Shown here: positions 8,681-17,200 of the stretch, in pieces
Layout of the letters: each line of letters starts with the position of its first letter
How positions within the stretch are numbered: position 1 is the stretch's first letter
Source of the DNA: Cytophagales bacterium
GTDB taxonomy: Bacteria; Bacteroidota; Bacteroidia; Cytophagales; VRUD01
Direction: 5' to 3'
Length of the DNA: 57,524 nt
Assembly (NCBI GenBank): GCA_019456305.1
Contig: VRUD01000019.1
Coordinates: forward strand, 1 to 57,524
Notes under the pieces: model-generated
What the model saw: the letters and a program-made list of their open reading frames with translations, nothing else
The model's database searches: none
What the model was told of the DNA's origin: nothing
Program-made: the position numbers and the translations under genes

Positions 8681-10885
8681 GTGCTTCAAATAATCCAGAA
8701 CCTAAAAACGGGCAAAACCTCGCTGGAAGAAATACCATGTCCTCAAATAAAAAAAGGGCATGTGCTGATAAAAACCTACCGCTCATTAGTTTCACTTGGC
8801 ACGGAAAAAATGCTTGTGGAATTTGGTAAAGCCAATCTTATTGCCAAAGCACGCCAGCAACCCGAAAAAGTAGCAATGGTCTTAGATAAGATCAAATCAG
8901 ACGGGTTGCTGCCTACGCTGGAAACAGTTTTCAAAAAACTGGAAGAACCGCTGCCTTTAGGCTATTCAAATGCAGGTGAGGTAATTGAAGTGGGGGAAGA
9001 TGTATCAGAATTAGTACCAGGCGACCGGGTAGTTTCCAACGGCCCTCACGCAGAAATAGTATGTGCTGCTAAAAACCTCGTTGCACATATTCCGGACAAC
9101 GTTTCTTATGATGAGGCGTGTTTTACAGTGGTAGGTTCAATAGGATTGCAGGGAATAAGATTAGTTGATCCACAATTTGGAGAAACCGTAGTTGTACTTG
9201 GTTTGGGTTTGATAGGCCTTATCACTGCGCAACTACTCTCATCAAACGGCTGTCAGGTGATTGGCTTTGATATTGACCAAAATAAAGTTGATCTGGCTTT
9301 GTCAAATGGTATCCAGGCGTTTAACTCCAGCTCCTCCCTAACCCTCCCCAAAGGGCTGGGGAGGGAGGCTTGTGCAGATGCTGTGATCATTACGGCATCT
9401 TCCAAAAGCAATGATATCATATCACAGGCAGCTCAGATGTGCCGTAAAAGAGGAAGAATTGTGCTTATAGGCGTAGTCGGCCTTGACATCAACAGGGCGG
9501 ATTTTTACGAAAAAGAGCTGAGTTTCCAGGTTTCCTGCTCCTATGGGCCCGGCAGGTATGAAGATGATTATGAAATTAAAGGATTGGATTATCCCCTTCC
9601 TTACGTCAGGTGGACAGAAAACAGGAATTTTCAAACCATTCTAAATGCAATTTCAAAAGGACAGTTGAATGTGAAGTCATTGATCACAGAAATTGTTGAT
9701 CTTGAAGAATATGATAAAATATACAGCAATCTTTCCAATACAAAATCTATTGCTGCCATTATTCGGTACAAAAATGAAGCGGTTTTAAAAACATCTTTCA
9801 AAGTACGAAGTACGAAGTACGAAGTACGAAACAGGAAGCATGAAGTAGGAAATATGAATACCGGCAAACAACCATCACTAGCAATAGTTGGCGCTGGCAA
9901 TTTTACGAAGATGACTTTGCTCCCCATATTATACAAGACAGGCGCTCAAATAAAATATATCGTAAGTGATGGAGGAGTATCGGGAACACACCTTGCAAAA
10001 AAGTATAGTGTAAGTATGAGTTCAACGAATTATGACGAGGTGTTGAAAGATAAAGAAGTTGATGCTGTAATGATCACTACCAGGCACAATTTGCATGCAG
10101 AAATGACCATCAAAGCCCTCCAGGCAGGCAAACATGTTTTTGTTGAAAAACCATTAGTCATCACTGAAACAGAATTGAAAAATGTAATAAAAGCGCTTGA
10201 AAAAAGTGAAAGATCTGTAACTGTCGGTTTTAACAGACGTTTTGCACCCTTGGTCACAAAAGCGAAATCGTTACTTGGGTCTTCTCTTGGTACCCCTGCC
10301 TGCGCCTTTGGGGCTTCGGCAGGCAGGCGTCCCCCGTCCCCTATTATGAATATAATTATCAATGTAAATGCCGGTTTCATCCCTTCAGATCACTGGATAC
10401 ATGACATCAGCGTTGGCGGGGGTAGGATCATCGGTGAAGGATGCCATTTTATAGATTTGATCAGCTTTTTAACCGCGAGTGAGGTAAAAGAGGTGGTTGC
10501 ATCTGCTATCGGCACTGATCATGCTGAAAATACCGATAATGTTTCTATTATTTTAAAATATAAAAATGGCTCACAGGGAATCGTAAACTATTTCGCAAAC
10601 GGGCATAAAGCATACGCCAAAGAAAGAATTGAAATATACACACAAGGCAGGACCTTGATCCTCGATAATTTCAGAAAACTTCAAGGCTTTGGTCTATCAG
10701 GATTCTCCAAAAAGAGCTCAAAGCAGGATAAAGGGCATAAAGAGCAGTTTAACAATTACATCAACTACCTAAAAACAGGGGGTGAGCCTATCATACCTTT
10801 TTCTGAAATAATAAATACCACTAATGCTGCGCTTGCAGCGGTGAGATCGTTGAAAACGGGTGGTTGGGTTAAAATTGAGCAATAA
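8681..10885 (+). CDS. Bi-domain oxidoreductase: zinc-type alcohol dehydrogenase fused to Gfo/Idh/MocA dehydrogenase
   Basis: 734 residues, GTG start. The N-terminal half (1-365) is an MDR/alcohol-dehydrogenase-like domain with GDRVVSNGPHAE and the Rossmann loop VVVLGLGLIGLITAQLL. The C-terminal half (about 400-734) is a Gfo/Idh/MocA domain with LAIVGAGNFTKMTLLPIL, the EKPL motif (HVFVEKPLVI) and GEGCHFIDLISF. Fusions of this kind are known in sugar-nucleotide or polysaccharide loci; the substrate cannot be read. Three repeats sit in frame: a palindrome at 9334-9367 (SSLTLPKGLGRE), a 7-bp array in the interdomain linker (9801-9856), and a palindrome at 10295-10327 (PACAFGASAGR). An internal ATG just after the linker array (MNTGKQPSLAIVGAG) could start the second domain alone. 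Confidence 0.88.
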   Translation: MLQIIQNLKTGKTSLEEIPCPQIKKGHVLIKTYRSLVSLGTEKMLVEFGKANLIAKARQQPEKVAMVLDKIKSDGLLPTLETVFKKLEEPLPLGYSNAGEVIEVGEDVSELVPGDRVVSNGPHAEIVCAAKNLVAHIPDNVSYDEACFTVVGSIGLQGIRLVDPQFGETVVVLGLGLIGLITAQLLSSNGCQVIGFDIDQNKVDLALSNGIQAFNSSSSLTLPKGLGREACADAVIITASSKSNDIISQAAQMCRKRGRIVLIGVVGLDINRADFYEKELSFQVSCSYGPGRYEDDYEIKGLDYPLPYVRWTENRNFQTILNAISKGQLNVKSLITEIVDLEEYDKIYSNLSNTKSIAAIIRYKNEAVLKTSFKVRSTKYEVRNRKHEVGNMNTGKQPSLAIVGAGNFTKMTLLPILYKTGAQIKYIVSDGGVSGTHLAKKYSVSMSSTNYDEVLKDKEVDAVMITTRHNLHAEMTIKALQAGKHVFVEKPLVITETELKNVIKALEKSERSVTVGFNRRFAPLVTKAKSLLGSSLGTPACAFGASAGRRPPSPIMNIIINVNAGFIPSDHWIHDISVGGGRIIGEGCHFIDLISFLTASEVKEVVASAIGTDHAENTDNVSIILKYKNGSQGIVNYFANGHKAYAKERIEIYTQGRTLILDNFRKLQGFGLSGFSKKSSKQDKGHKEQFNNYINYLKTGGEPIIPFSEIINTTNAALAAVRSLKTGGWVKIEQ
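9334..9367. repeat. Palindromic insert inside oxidoreductase domain 1
   Basis: CTCCCTAACCCTCCCC pairs with GGGGAGGGAG across AAAGGGCT; in frame, encoding SLTLPKGLGRE. Confidence 0.75.
9801..9856 (+). repeat. 7-bp repeat array in interdomain linker
   Basis: Four perfect AAGTACG units (9801-9828), then four degenerate heptamers (AAACAGG, AAGCATG, AAGTAGG, AAATATG). They are translated as a charged KVRSTKYEVRN-type linker. Gain or loss of one unit would shift the frame. Confidence 0.85.
10295..10327. repeat. Palindromic insert inside oxidoreductase domain 2
   Basis: CCTGCCTGC (10295-10303) pairs with GCAGGCAGG (10319-10327) across a GC-rich loop; in frame, encoding PACAFGASAGR. Confidence 0.8.
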
Positions 10886-10991
10886 ATATTCAAAAAAGCA
10901 GTGAAGCAACAGTAAAAGGCCTTGAAACAATAGCAAAAATATTGGCTAAAATTGAAGCAAAAGCGTGAAAAATAAATATACTTAGAAGATT

Positions 10992-11102
10992 ATGATGACT
11001 TTTAAAATAATAATGATTATTCTTGTGGGAATAATGCTAATTGGTGCATTTGCAACAATGCTAATAATTAGCATTAAAGAAGATATTGAAGAAAGAAAAT
11101 AG
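10992..11102 (+). CDS. 36-residue single-helix membrane peptide
   Basis: MMTFKIIMIILVGIMLIGAF then ATMLIISIKEDIEERK: one long helix and a charged tail, the same architecture as the peptides at 7325 and 7464. Before it, 10886-10968 holds a stop-free fragment (SSEATVKGLETIAKIL...) without a start; after it, a frame at about 11110-11236 encodes a membrane stretch and basic tail but has no ATG, GTG or good TTG start. Both look like gene remnants. Confidence 0.4.
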   Translation: MMTFKIIMIILVGIMLIGAFATMLIISIKEDIEERK

Positions 11103-11194
11103 CAAATTATTTTGTAATATTCATATTGATAGGTTCTGGCGCTGCAGCATTATGGGCGAGAAAATCGTTTATAATACACGATGAGGCAGGTAAA

Positions 11195-11270
11195 ATAATA
11201 CATAATTATAAGAGAAAAAAAATAATAACATATTGATCTAAAAGCGTTAGCTTTTATTCTTGTTTTAGAA
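11195..11270 (+). repeat. About 75-bp direct repeat, copy 1
   Basis: Starts AATACATAATTATAAGAG and contains the small palindrome AAAAGC-GTTA-GCTTTT followed by ATTCTTG. It recurs at 12066-12145 with a few differences. In both places it precedes a gene start by 70-180 bases. Confidence 0.75.
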
Positions 11271-11341
11271 ATAATAAATTTGGAAAAAAGAACAAAAAGT
11301 CATCAAAATACGTTTTATCACAGTAACAAAACATTTTAATC

Positions 11342-11560
11342 ATGAATAATTATGATATTAATGAATACAGCTTAATTGGGAGGCTGATTATCAATACTGG
11401 TAAAAAAGATTTACCTGTAAATTTTATTGAACTACAAACTGATTTTAATAAAAAAGATGTAATAAGGGTATTGGAATTTTTTCAGGAAAGAGGTTTACTT
11501 GAAATAAAAAATAATACTGTTCATGCCAATCTTGATCTTATGAAAAATGCAATTTCATGA
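11342..11560 (+). CDS. Small protein, possible winged-helix fold, unknown function
   Basis: 72 residues; the pattern PVNFIELQTDFNKKDVIRVL then EFFQERGLLEIKNNTVHANL resembles a compact winged helix (two helices and a beta wing), but there is no family match I can name. First of three tightly packed small genes: its TGA overlaps the next ATG (ATGA at 11557-11560). Confidence 0.5.
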   Translation: MNNYDINEYSLIGRLIINTGKKDLPVNFIELQTDFNKKDVIRVLEFFQERGLLEIKNNTVHANLDLMKNAIS

Positions 11561-11715
11561 TCTGCAATATAATGGATTCAATCTACAATTTTGTCAATAG
11601 CTATTATGATTTTATTTATCCAACTATTGTAGCATTTTTTAGTTCACTATTTTATAATTTTTTTTTCATTAGATATAACAGGTTTCTAACAACAAAAAAT
11701 TTAATATTTAACTAA
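11557..11715 (+). CDS. 52-residue membrane protein coupled by ATGA overlap
   Basis: Begins in an ATGA overlap with the upstream gene (an internal ATG at 11572 is also possible). One hydrophobic helix (YPTIVAFFSSLFYNFFF) and a basic C-terminus (IRYNRFLTTKN). No recognised family. The overlap is the main evidence that it is translated. Confidence 0.4.
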   Translation: MICNIMDSIYNFVNSYYDFIYPTIVAFFSSLFYNFFFIRYNRFLTTKNLIFN

Positions 11716-11737
11716 ATTAGAAAATAATTTAGAATAT

Positions 11738-11950
11738 ATGCACTTCAATCAACAACGCAAATTTGTTGGTATTATATATGACAACTTAATGGATAAAAAT
11801 TTAGAAAACATAAAAAATTCTTTAAGACAAACCATTCCGGAAATTAAAGATGATGAAGAAGCAAAAATAATATCCTATGATGAACCTTTAGACTTGTTAA
11901 CATGGTATTTGAGAACATATGGAGATGCAGGATTAAAGAATTTGGACTAA
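11738..11950 (+). CDS. Small acidic protein, unknown function
   Basis: 70 residues, no signal peptide or membrane helix; C-terminal half DEPLDLLTWYLRTYGDAGL. It follows the membrane ORF by 22 bases and is probably in the same operon. Not recognised. Confidence 0.45.
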   Translation: MHFNQQRKFVGIIYDNLMDKNLENIKNSLRQTIPEIKDDEEAKIISYDEPLDLLTWYLRTYGDAGLKNLD

Positions 11951-12022
11951 AAAAACCAAATAATAGTTACATTTGTATTGGATTTGAGCTAAAAGGGTGA
12001 AAAAAAATAATTGATAATTTTT

Positions 12023-12052
12023 TTGTTATTAAACAAACTATCATTATACTTG
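12023..12052 (+). promoter_or_regulatory. Probable promoter of the secreted-protein operon
   Basis: TTG at 12023-12025, 19 bases, TATACTTG at 12045-12052 (one mismatch to TAnnTTTG). It would produce a leader of about 265 bases before the ATG at 12325. Confidence 0.45.
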
Positions 12053-12065
12053 CGCTGAATTAAAA

Positions 12066-12145
12066 CAATACATAATTATAAGAGAAAAACAAATTAATAA
12101 CATATTGATTTAAAAGCGTTAGCTTTTATTCTTGACTAAGAAATC
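12066..12145 (+). repeat. About 75-bp direct repeat, copy 2
   Basis: Second copy of 11195-11270, including AAAAGC-GTTA-GCTTTT. It runs directly into the long hairpin at 12134. Confidence 0.75.
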
Positions 12146-12301
12146 TGGAAAATTTCAAACTGAACAAGTGTAATAAGTGAGACGCTCACGCGACAGCGTG
12201 GGCTAAACTTATTTGTTCAGTTGGGTTTTCCAGAACCTCTTAGTCAGATAAGCTGCAGTTCCACGCTTTTTTATTGTCTATTAACTGCTGCTTTGGAACT
12301 G
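12134..12301 (+). promoter_or_regulatory. Long structured leader (nested hairpins), class unknown
   Basis: The 11951-12324 gap contains no gene but a strong nested structure: GACTAAG/CTTAGTC (12134/12239), TCTGGAAAA/TTTTCCAGA (12144/12226), AACTGAACAA/TTGTTCAGTT (12158/12213), ATAAGT/ACTTAT (12173/12207) and the terminal hairpin GCTCACGC-GACA-GCGTGGGC (12184-12203). A second hairpin CAGTTCCA/TGGAACTG (12256-12301) follows. It does not match a riboswitch I know. It could be an RNA regulator of the downstream genes or an inserted palindromic element. Confidence 0.55.
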
Positions 12302-12324
12302 GGGGGCAATAAAATTTAGAAATC

Positions 12325-13755
12325 ATGAAAAAGTTAATTTTTACATTTGCAGGTATGTTTATTTTTTGCGCGTTGTTTTCACAGGAAATACCGCAGAAAA
12401 TATCTTATCAGGGTAAATTGCTTGAAAGCGGCAGCCCTGTAAACGGAACCAAAAACATTACTTTTACCATTGATACATGGAGTGAGTCGCATATTGGGGT
12501 AGTAGTTACCGATGGATTATACGCTGTAACGCTGGGTGAAACAACGCCTATCCCGACAAGCATTTTTGATAATAGCTCAACCCTTACTTTGCAAATAAGT
12601 ATTGATGGTGGTAGTCCTCTTTCACCTCTGACGGACATTCTTTCCGTTCCTTATGCTTATAAAGCAGAAAAATCTGTTGATGCTGAAAAGATTGCAGGAA
12701 ATACTGTTTCAACAACTGCACCTGCTACAAATCAGGTGTTAAAGTGGAATGGGGCGCAATGGATGCCGCAAACAGATGCATCAGGCGGTTCTCCAACAGG
12801 GACAGCAGGTGGTGATTTATCAGGGACTTATCCAAGCCCTGTTGTTAGTGGTTTACAAAATAGACCTGTTGATACAACTGCACCTTTTACAGGACAAGTA
12901 TTAAAGTGGAATGGGACACAATGGACACCGCAAACAGATTCATTGGGTGGACTTACTTTACCTTATTCTGGTACTTATAGTGGAGGTGCTATTCCAGCAG
13001 TATTTATGATTACAAATACTAGTGCTAGTGCTCATACGATTGTAATAGATAATGATAATATTGGAGGAAACAGTAAAGGTATTGTGATCTATAATAATAC
13101 TTTAGGTAGGGCTTTGATGGTTATACAAGATGGTACTAACTATTGTGGTTATTTCAGAATACAGAATGTAAGTAATCCTAATTCTGCAATTTATGCATAT
13201 ACCGATGGCACTGGATATGCTGGTAAATTTTTAGGTAATGTTAATATGCAAGATAATTTAGTAGTCGTTGGCACCCTTTCAAAAGGCGCAGGCGCATTCA
13301 AAATAGACCACCCTCTTGACCCGGAAAACAAATACCTGTATCATTCATTTGTGGAATCACCTGATATGATGAATGTTTATAACGGAAATATTGTACTGGA
13401 TAATAACGGAGAGGCTACCATTGAATTACCTGAATACTTTGAAGCTTTAAATAAGGAATTTCGTTATCAGCTTACCTGTATCGGTGGTTATGCCCCTGTT
13501 TATATAGCTCAGGAAGTATCAAGTAATAATTTTAAGATTTCAGGCGGCACACCGGGAATGAAAATATCATGGCAGGTTACAGGTATCAGACAAGACCCTT
13601 ATGCAAATAAAAACAGAATTCCATTAGAAGTTGAAAAATCTGAAAAAGAAAAAGGGCATTACCTGCATTACAAAGAGTATAATCAGCCAATAGAAAAAAG
13701 TATTAGAGTAGTAAATGACCCTGAAATACTTGAAAAATTAAATAAAACTAAATAA
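12325..13755 (+). CDS. Secreted fibre-like protein with tail-fibre-type repeats
   Basis: 476 residues. Signal peptide (MKKLIFTFAGMFIFCALFSQ), an N-terminal IPQKISYQGKLLESGSPVNG module common in Bacteroidota fibre/S74-like proteins, two linker repeats (QVLKWNGAQWMPQTD and QVLKWNGTQWTPQTD) around GGDLSGTYPSPVVSGLQ, a central beta-rich part, then a C-terminal domain (about 320-440) with KIDHPLDPENKYLYHSFVES. No T9SS sorting domain is seen at the C-terminus and no peptidase S74 catalytic dyad was identified. Probably extracellular or surface-attached; role unknown. First gene of an apparent operon with the next two: gaps of 13 and 2 bases, each with a clear AGGAG-type ribosome site, unusual for this phylum. 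Confidence 0.7.
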   Translation: MKKLIFTFAGMFIFCALFSQEIPQKISYQGKLLESGSPVNGTKNITFTIDTWSESHIGVVVTDGLYAVTLGETTPIPTSIFDNSSTLTLQISIDGGSPLSPLTDILSVPYAYKAEKSVDAEKIAGNTVSTTAPATNQVLKWNGAQWMPQTDASGGSPTGTAGGDLSGTYPSPVVSGLQNRPVDTTAPFTGQVLKWNGTQWTPQTDSLGGLTLPYSGTYSGGAIPAVFMITNTSASAHTIVIDNDNIGGNSKGIVIYNNTLGRALMVIQDGTNYCGYFRIQNVSNPNSAIYAYTDGTGYAGKFLGNVNMQDNLVVVGTLSKGAGAFKIDHPLDPENKYLYHSFVESPDMMNVYNGNIVLDNNGEATIELPEYFEALNKEFRYQLTCIGGYAPVYIAQEVSSNNFKISGGTPGMKISWQVTGIRQDPYANKNRIPLEVEKSEKEKGHYLHYKEYNQPIEKSIRVVNDPEILEKLNKTK

Positions 13756-13768
13756 GGAGGAATTTAAA

Positions 13769-14257
13769 ATGAAACATATAAAAATCATTTCTTTGCTGTT
13801 TTTGATAGGATTTTTCGAGAATAGCAAAGCACAGACATACAGCCAACCGGCAGAGGTGATTTCAGCCGGTGGAGGAGAATCTTCGGGAGGTATTTATTCC
13901 AATTTTGGAGTAATTGGTGAAACTTTTGTAGAATCATCTGTATCGGGTGGAAATTATAATACTTCCATTGGATTTCTTTATGCTTCTGATATTCCTCCTA
14001 CCGGGATTGACGAAGAATATTTCAATAATCCAATTATAAGAATATTTCCCAATCCATCAGATGAAATCGTTCATATTGAGAATAAAAATACAGAAGCGGA
14101 TAAAATAGAAATTCACAATATACTTGGGGAAAAAGTATATGAAAGTAAATACAAGAGTATGCTTAATATTTCAGAATTATCAAAAGGGATATATTTTTTA
14201 GAAATCCTGGATAAAGATGGAGTAATATTGAAAAATGTAAAAATAATAAAGGAGTAA
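13769..14257 (+). CDS. Small T9SS type A sorting-domain protein
   Basis: 162 residues: signal peptide (about 1-21), a short beta-rich segment with SAGGGESSGGIYSNFGVIGE typical of Bacteroidota secreted proteins, then a type A C-terminal domain (about 88-162) with RIFPNPSDE, IHNILGEKVYES and LSKGIYFLEI. The domain directs passage through the T9SS and attachment to the cell surface. Start chosen behind AAGGAGG, 13 bases after the previous stop. Confidence 0.85.
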   Translation: MKHIKIISLLFLIGFFENSKAQTYSQPAEVISAGGGESSGGIYSNFGVIGETFVESSVSGGNYNTSIGFLYASDIPPTGIDEEYFNNPIIRIFPNPSDEIVHIENKNTEADKIEIHNILGEKVYESKYKSMLNISELSKGIYFLEILDKDGVILKNVKIIKE

Positions 14258-14259
14258 AA

Positions 14260-17200
14260 ATGAAAACTAAATTATTTTTTTTGGTGGTTTTGAGTTTGAT
14301 AGTGTCATTTAATTCTTTTGCTCAAACTACTGTTACCGTAAGGCCTATTAATCAACAATATTGGACAGGTAATGTAAGAAATCAGGGTATTTGTCCAGAT
14401 TATTGTAAATCAAACCTTGGAAAAATTAAAGCTGGAGAACCCGATATAGCTCTTTATGAATATAGAGGATGGACAAAATTTGATCTTTCAACTATTTCTC
14501 CTCCTATTCCGACTAATGCAGTAATAACTGATTTGACATTAATAGTATTTACTACTAATGCATCTTCAAATTCTGGACATGAATTAGTTGCATGTAGAAT
14601 GTCAATAGATCCGGTAACATCAACAGGGACAGTTATATGGAATGAAATTGGCTCTCCACAGGATTATTCCCTCCCTTCAAATGCAATGACAATAGCTAAT
14701 CAATATACCAATATTACCTTAAATCAAAACGCTCGTGATAATTTTAAAAATGCAACAATTATGGGTTCATCTTGGTGGGCAGTTGGATTTTATGCTATTA
14801 ATCCAAACATTAATACTGGCAAAATCCAAGGCTGGGATTGTTCGGGTTGCCCTGCGCCTGAACCAATATTAGAAATAACTTATTCTATACCTGTATCGAT
14901 TACTGCAAATTTTTCCTCTAATACTCAAACTGTATCACAAGGAGGAAGTGTTAATTTTTATGACAATTCTACTGGAAATATTACAAGTAGAAATTGGACT
15001 TTTTATGGTGGAAACCCTTCATCACAAACATCAACAAACCCTATAATATATTATGATACAGTAAACACCTATGATGTTAAATTAGTTGTTTCTGACGGAT
15101 TGAACTATGATACAATAATAAAAGCTAATTATATTACTGTTACTTCTACTACCACTACTCAAAATACTCAGACTGTTGGTGGTCTAACAGTTTATGCAGA
15201 TACTATAAATTCTAATATTGCATCAGGTAATGTATCAATAGCTCCTGCAGGATGTCCTAATGGGATATTAAAATTTAGTGGGGACATAACTATATCTGGT
15301 AGTAATACAATTAACAGCAGTTCAGCTATTTATCTGCAAAATGTAAATAGTATTGATAAATATCTATATAATTTAGGCATACCTTATACAATAGAAGTAG
15401 AAGTATCTGGCACTACTTTTACTTCAAATACTTCTTTTTTTTCTTGGTCAAAAAATGCATTTGAAATGGCTGTTCTTGATGTTGGTATTGATAATATAAA
15501 TATTCAATGTGATCAAGTTACAATTAATGGACATTTACGATTACCAACGATATTATCTGAAGTAAATAACTCAAATGATACTATTGAAGCTCCAATAACT
15601 GGGGGGGTAATTGTTTCACATACAGGTGTTAATTATAACAGTTTGATATATTTGAATAATATCAGAATATATAAGCTATTACAACTTAATTATTTTAGTA
15701 TGGATTTTAATAGTTCCACTAATGATTATTTTTGTAGCACAAGCATTTCAACACCTTTAATCGGTATAGAGGCTTTCGGAGATATTAGCGGAGGAAAGTT
15801 AAATTCAATAGGTATGGATATAACATGTAATAACCCTAGTTGTCTATGTTGTATTCCATTATTAATAGATCCCATAACACAAACAGGTTTATATTTGTAT
15901 CATGTATTAGGTAGCCTAGAAAATCTTGCTGACAGCACAAAACCATTGGAAATAACATTTGGTGCAGGGGTAAAAATTATGGGTTCTCGTTTAGGAGCAC
16001 TTGGTAGTTTTGACCTAGTGGGACGTTATGTAGATGGAACATCTATGAGCATGGATGGATATCTCGTTTTATTTGGTGCCGGTTATGGTGCAGGTTTTAC
16101 TAAATGGAAACATCCTCAATTGGATATTCGAGGTGAAGTCAATTTTTTATCTGGTTTAGTTAATGCTTATACTGAATTAAGTATAACGAGAACAACTACT
16201 AATGATCTTAAATTGCGTGGGAATTTTGGAGCAAGTTTTGGTTGTCCATACCCGGCTGATGTTGATAAGACTTGGTTAAAATTAGTATTATCTTTATCTG
16301 GTTGTGCGGGGACGGTATTCGCTACTTCCGAAAACTTTTTAACAAATGACTATATTGCAGGTTATGCGAGAGTAAAGTTCCCCAGCATTCCAACACTTTA
16401 TTACCTTTTAGAAGGAGATAGTACAGGACTTCAAGCAAGTTTTGGAAAAAACTTTAACATAATAACTTACTCAGAAGCCCAAGGTGCTCTTGGTGGTAAC
16501 TTAAAAACAGCAATACAATCAAGTGTCTATTCCTTCGCCCTTGATTCATCAACAAATGCACTTATTATTGAAGCATCTGACAGTACAGGAAGCGCTATCC
16601 CCGAATATACAATATACTTAACCAATGGCGATTCAGTCAATGCTCAGAATGTAAATAATTTTAGCTATATCAGTTATTTTGTAGATTCTGCTAACAATTT
16701 TTCATTTTATTACATTAAAAATCCAAAAGTCGGGGATTATTACATCAATGTAATAAATGCAGATACTTTAAATATTTACAGAGCAAATAATCCGCCTTTT
16801 ATCAAATTAGAAAATGTTACACAAAACACAGGAAATAAAGTCCTTCAAATAAGCTGGATAGATTCAGACCCTGATGGTAATGCAATAATCAGCTTAGGAT
16901 ATGATATGGATAATTACGGAGCTAATGGAGTGCTTTTTGTTGATACTTTAACAGAAGATACAACAATTGATGAATTTACATGGAATTATGTAGATATTAA
17001 TACTGGCACATATTATATATACGCGATTATAGAAGATTCAATACATCAAACTTTTGTTTCGTATTGGAAAGAACCAATCACAATAGTACAAAACAATGGT
17101 CTTAATGCACCAACAGGTCTTGATACTGTTAAAACAACTGACACTTCTATTGTATTATCCTGGAATAATAGCAACCCATCTCCCATATCTTTTATATTAT

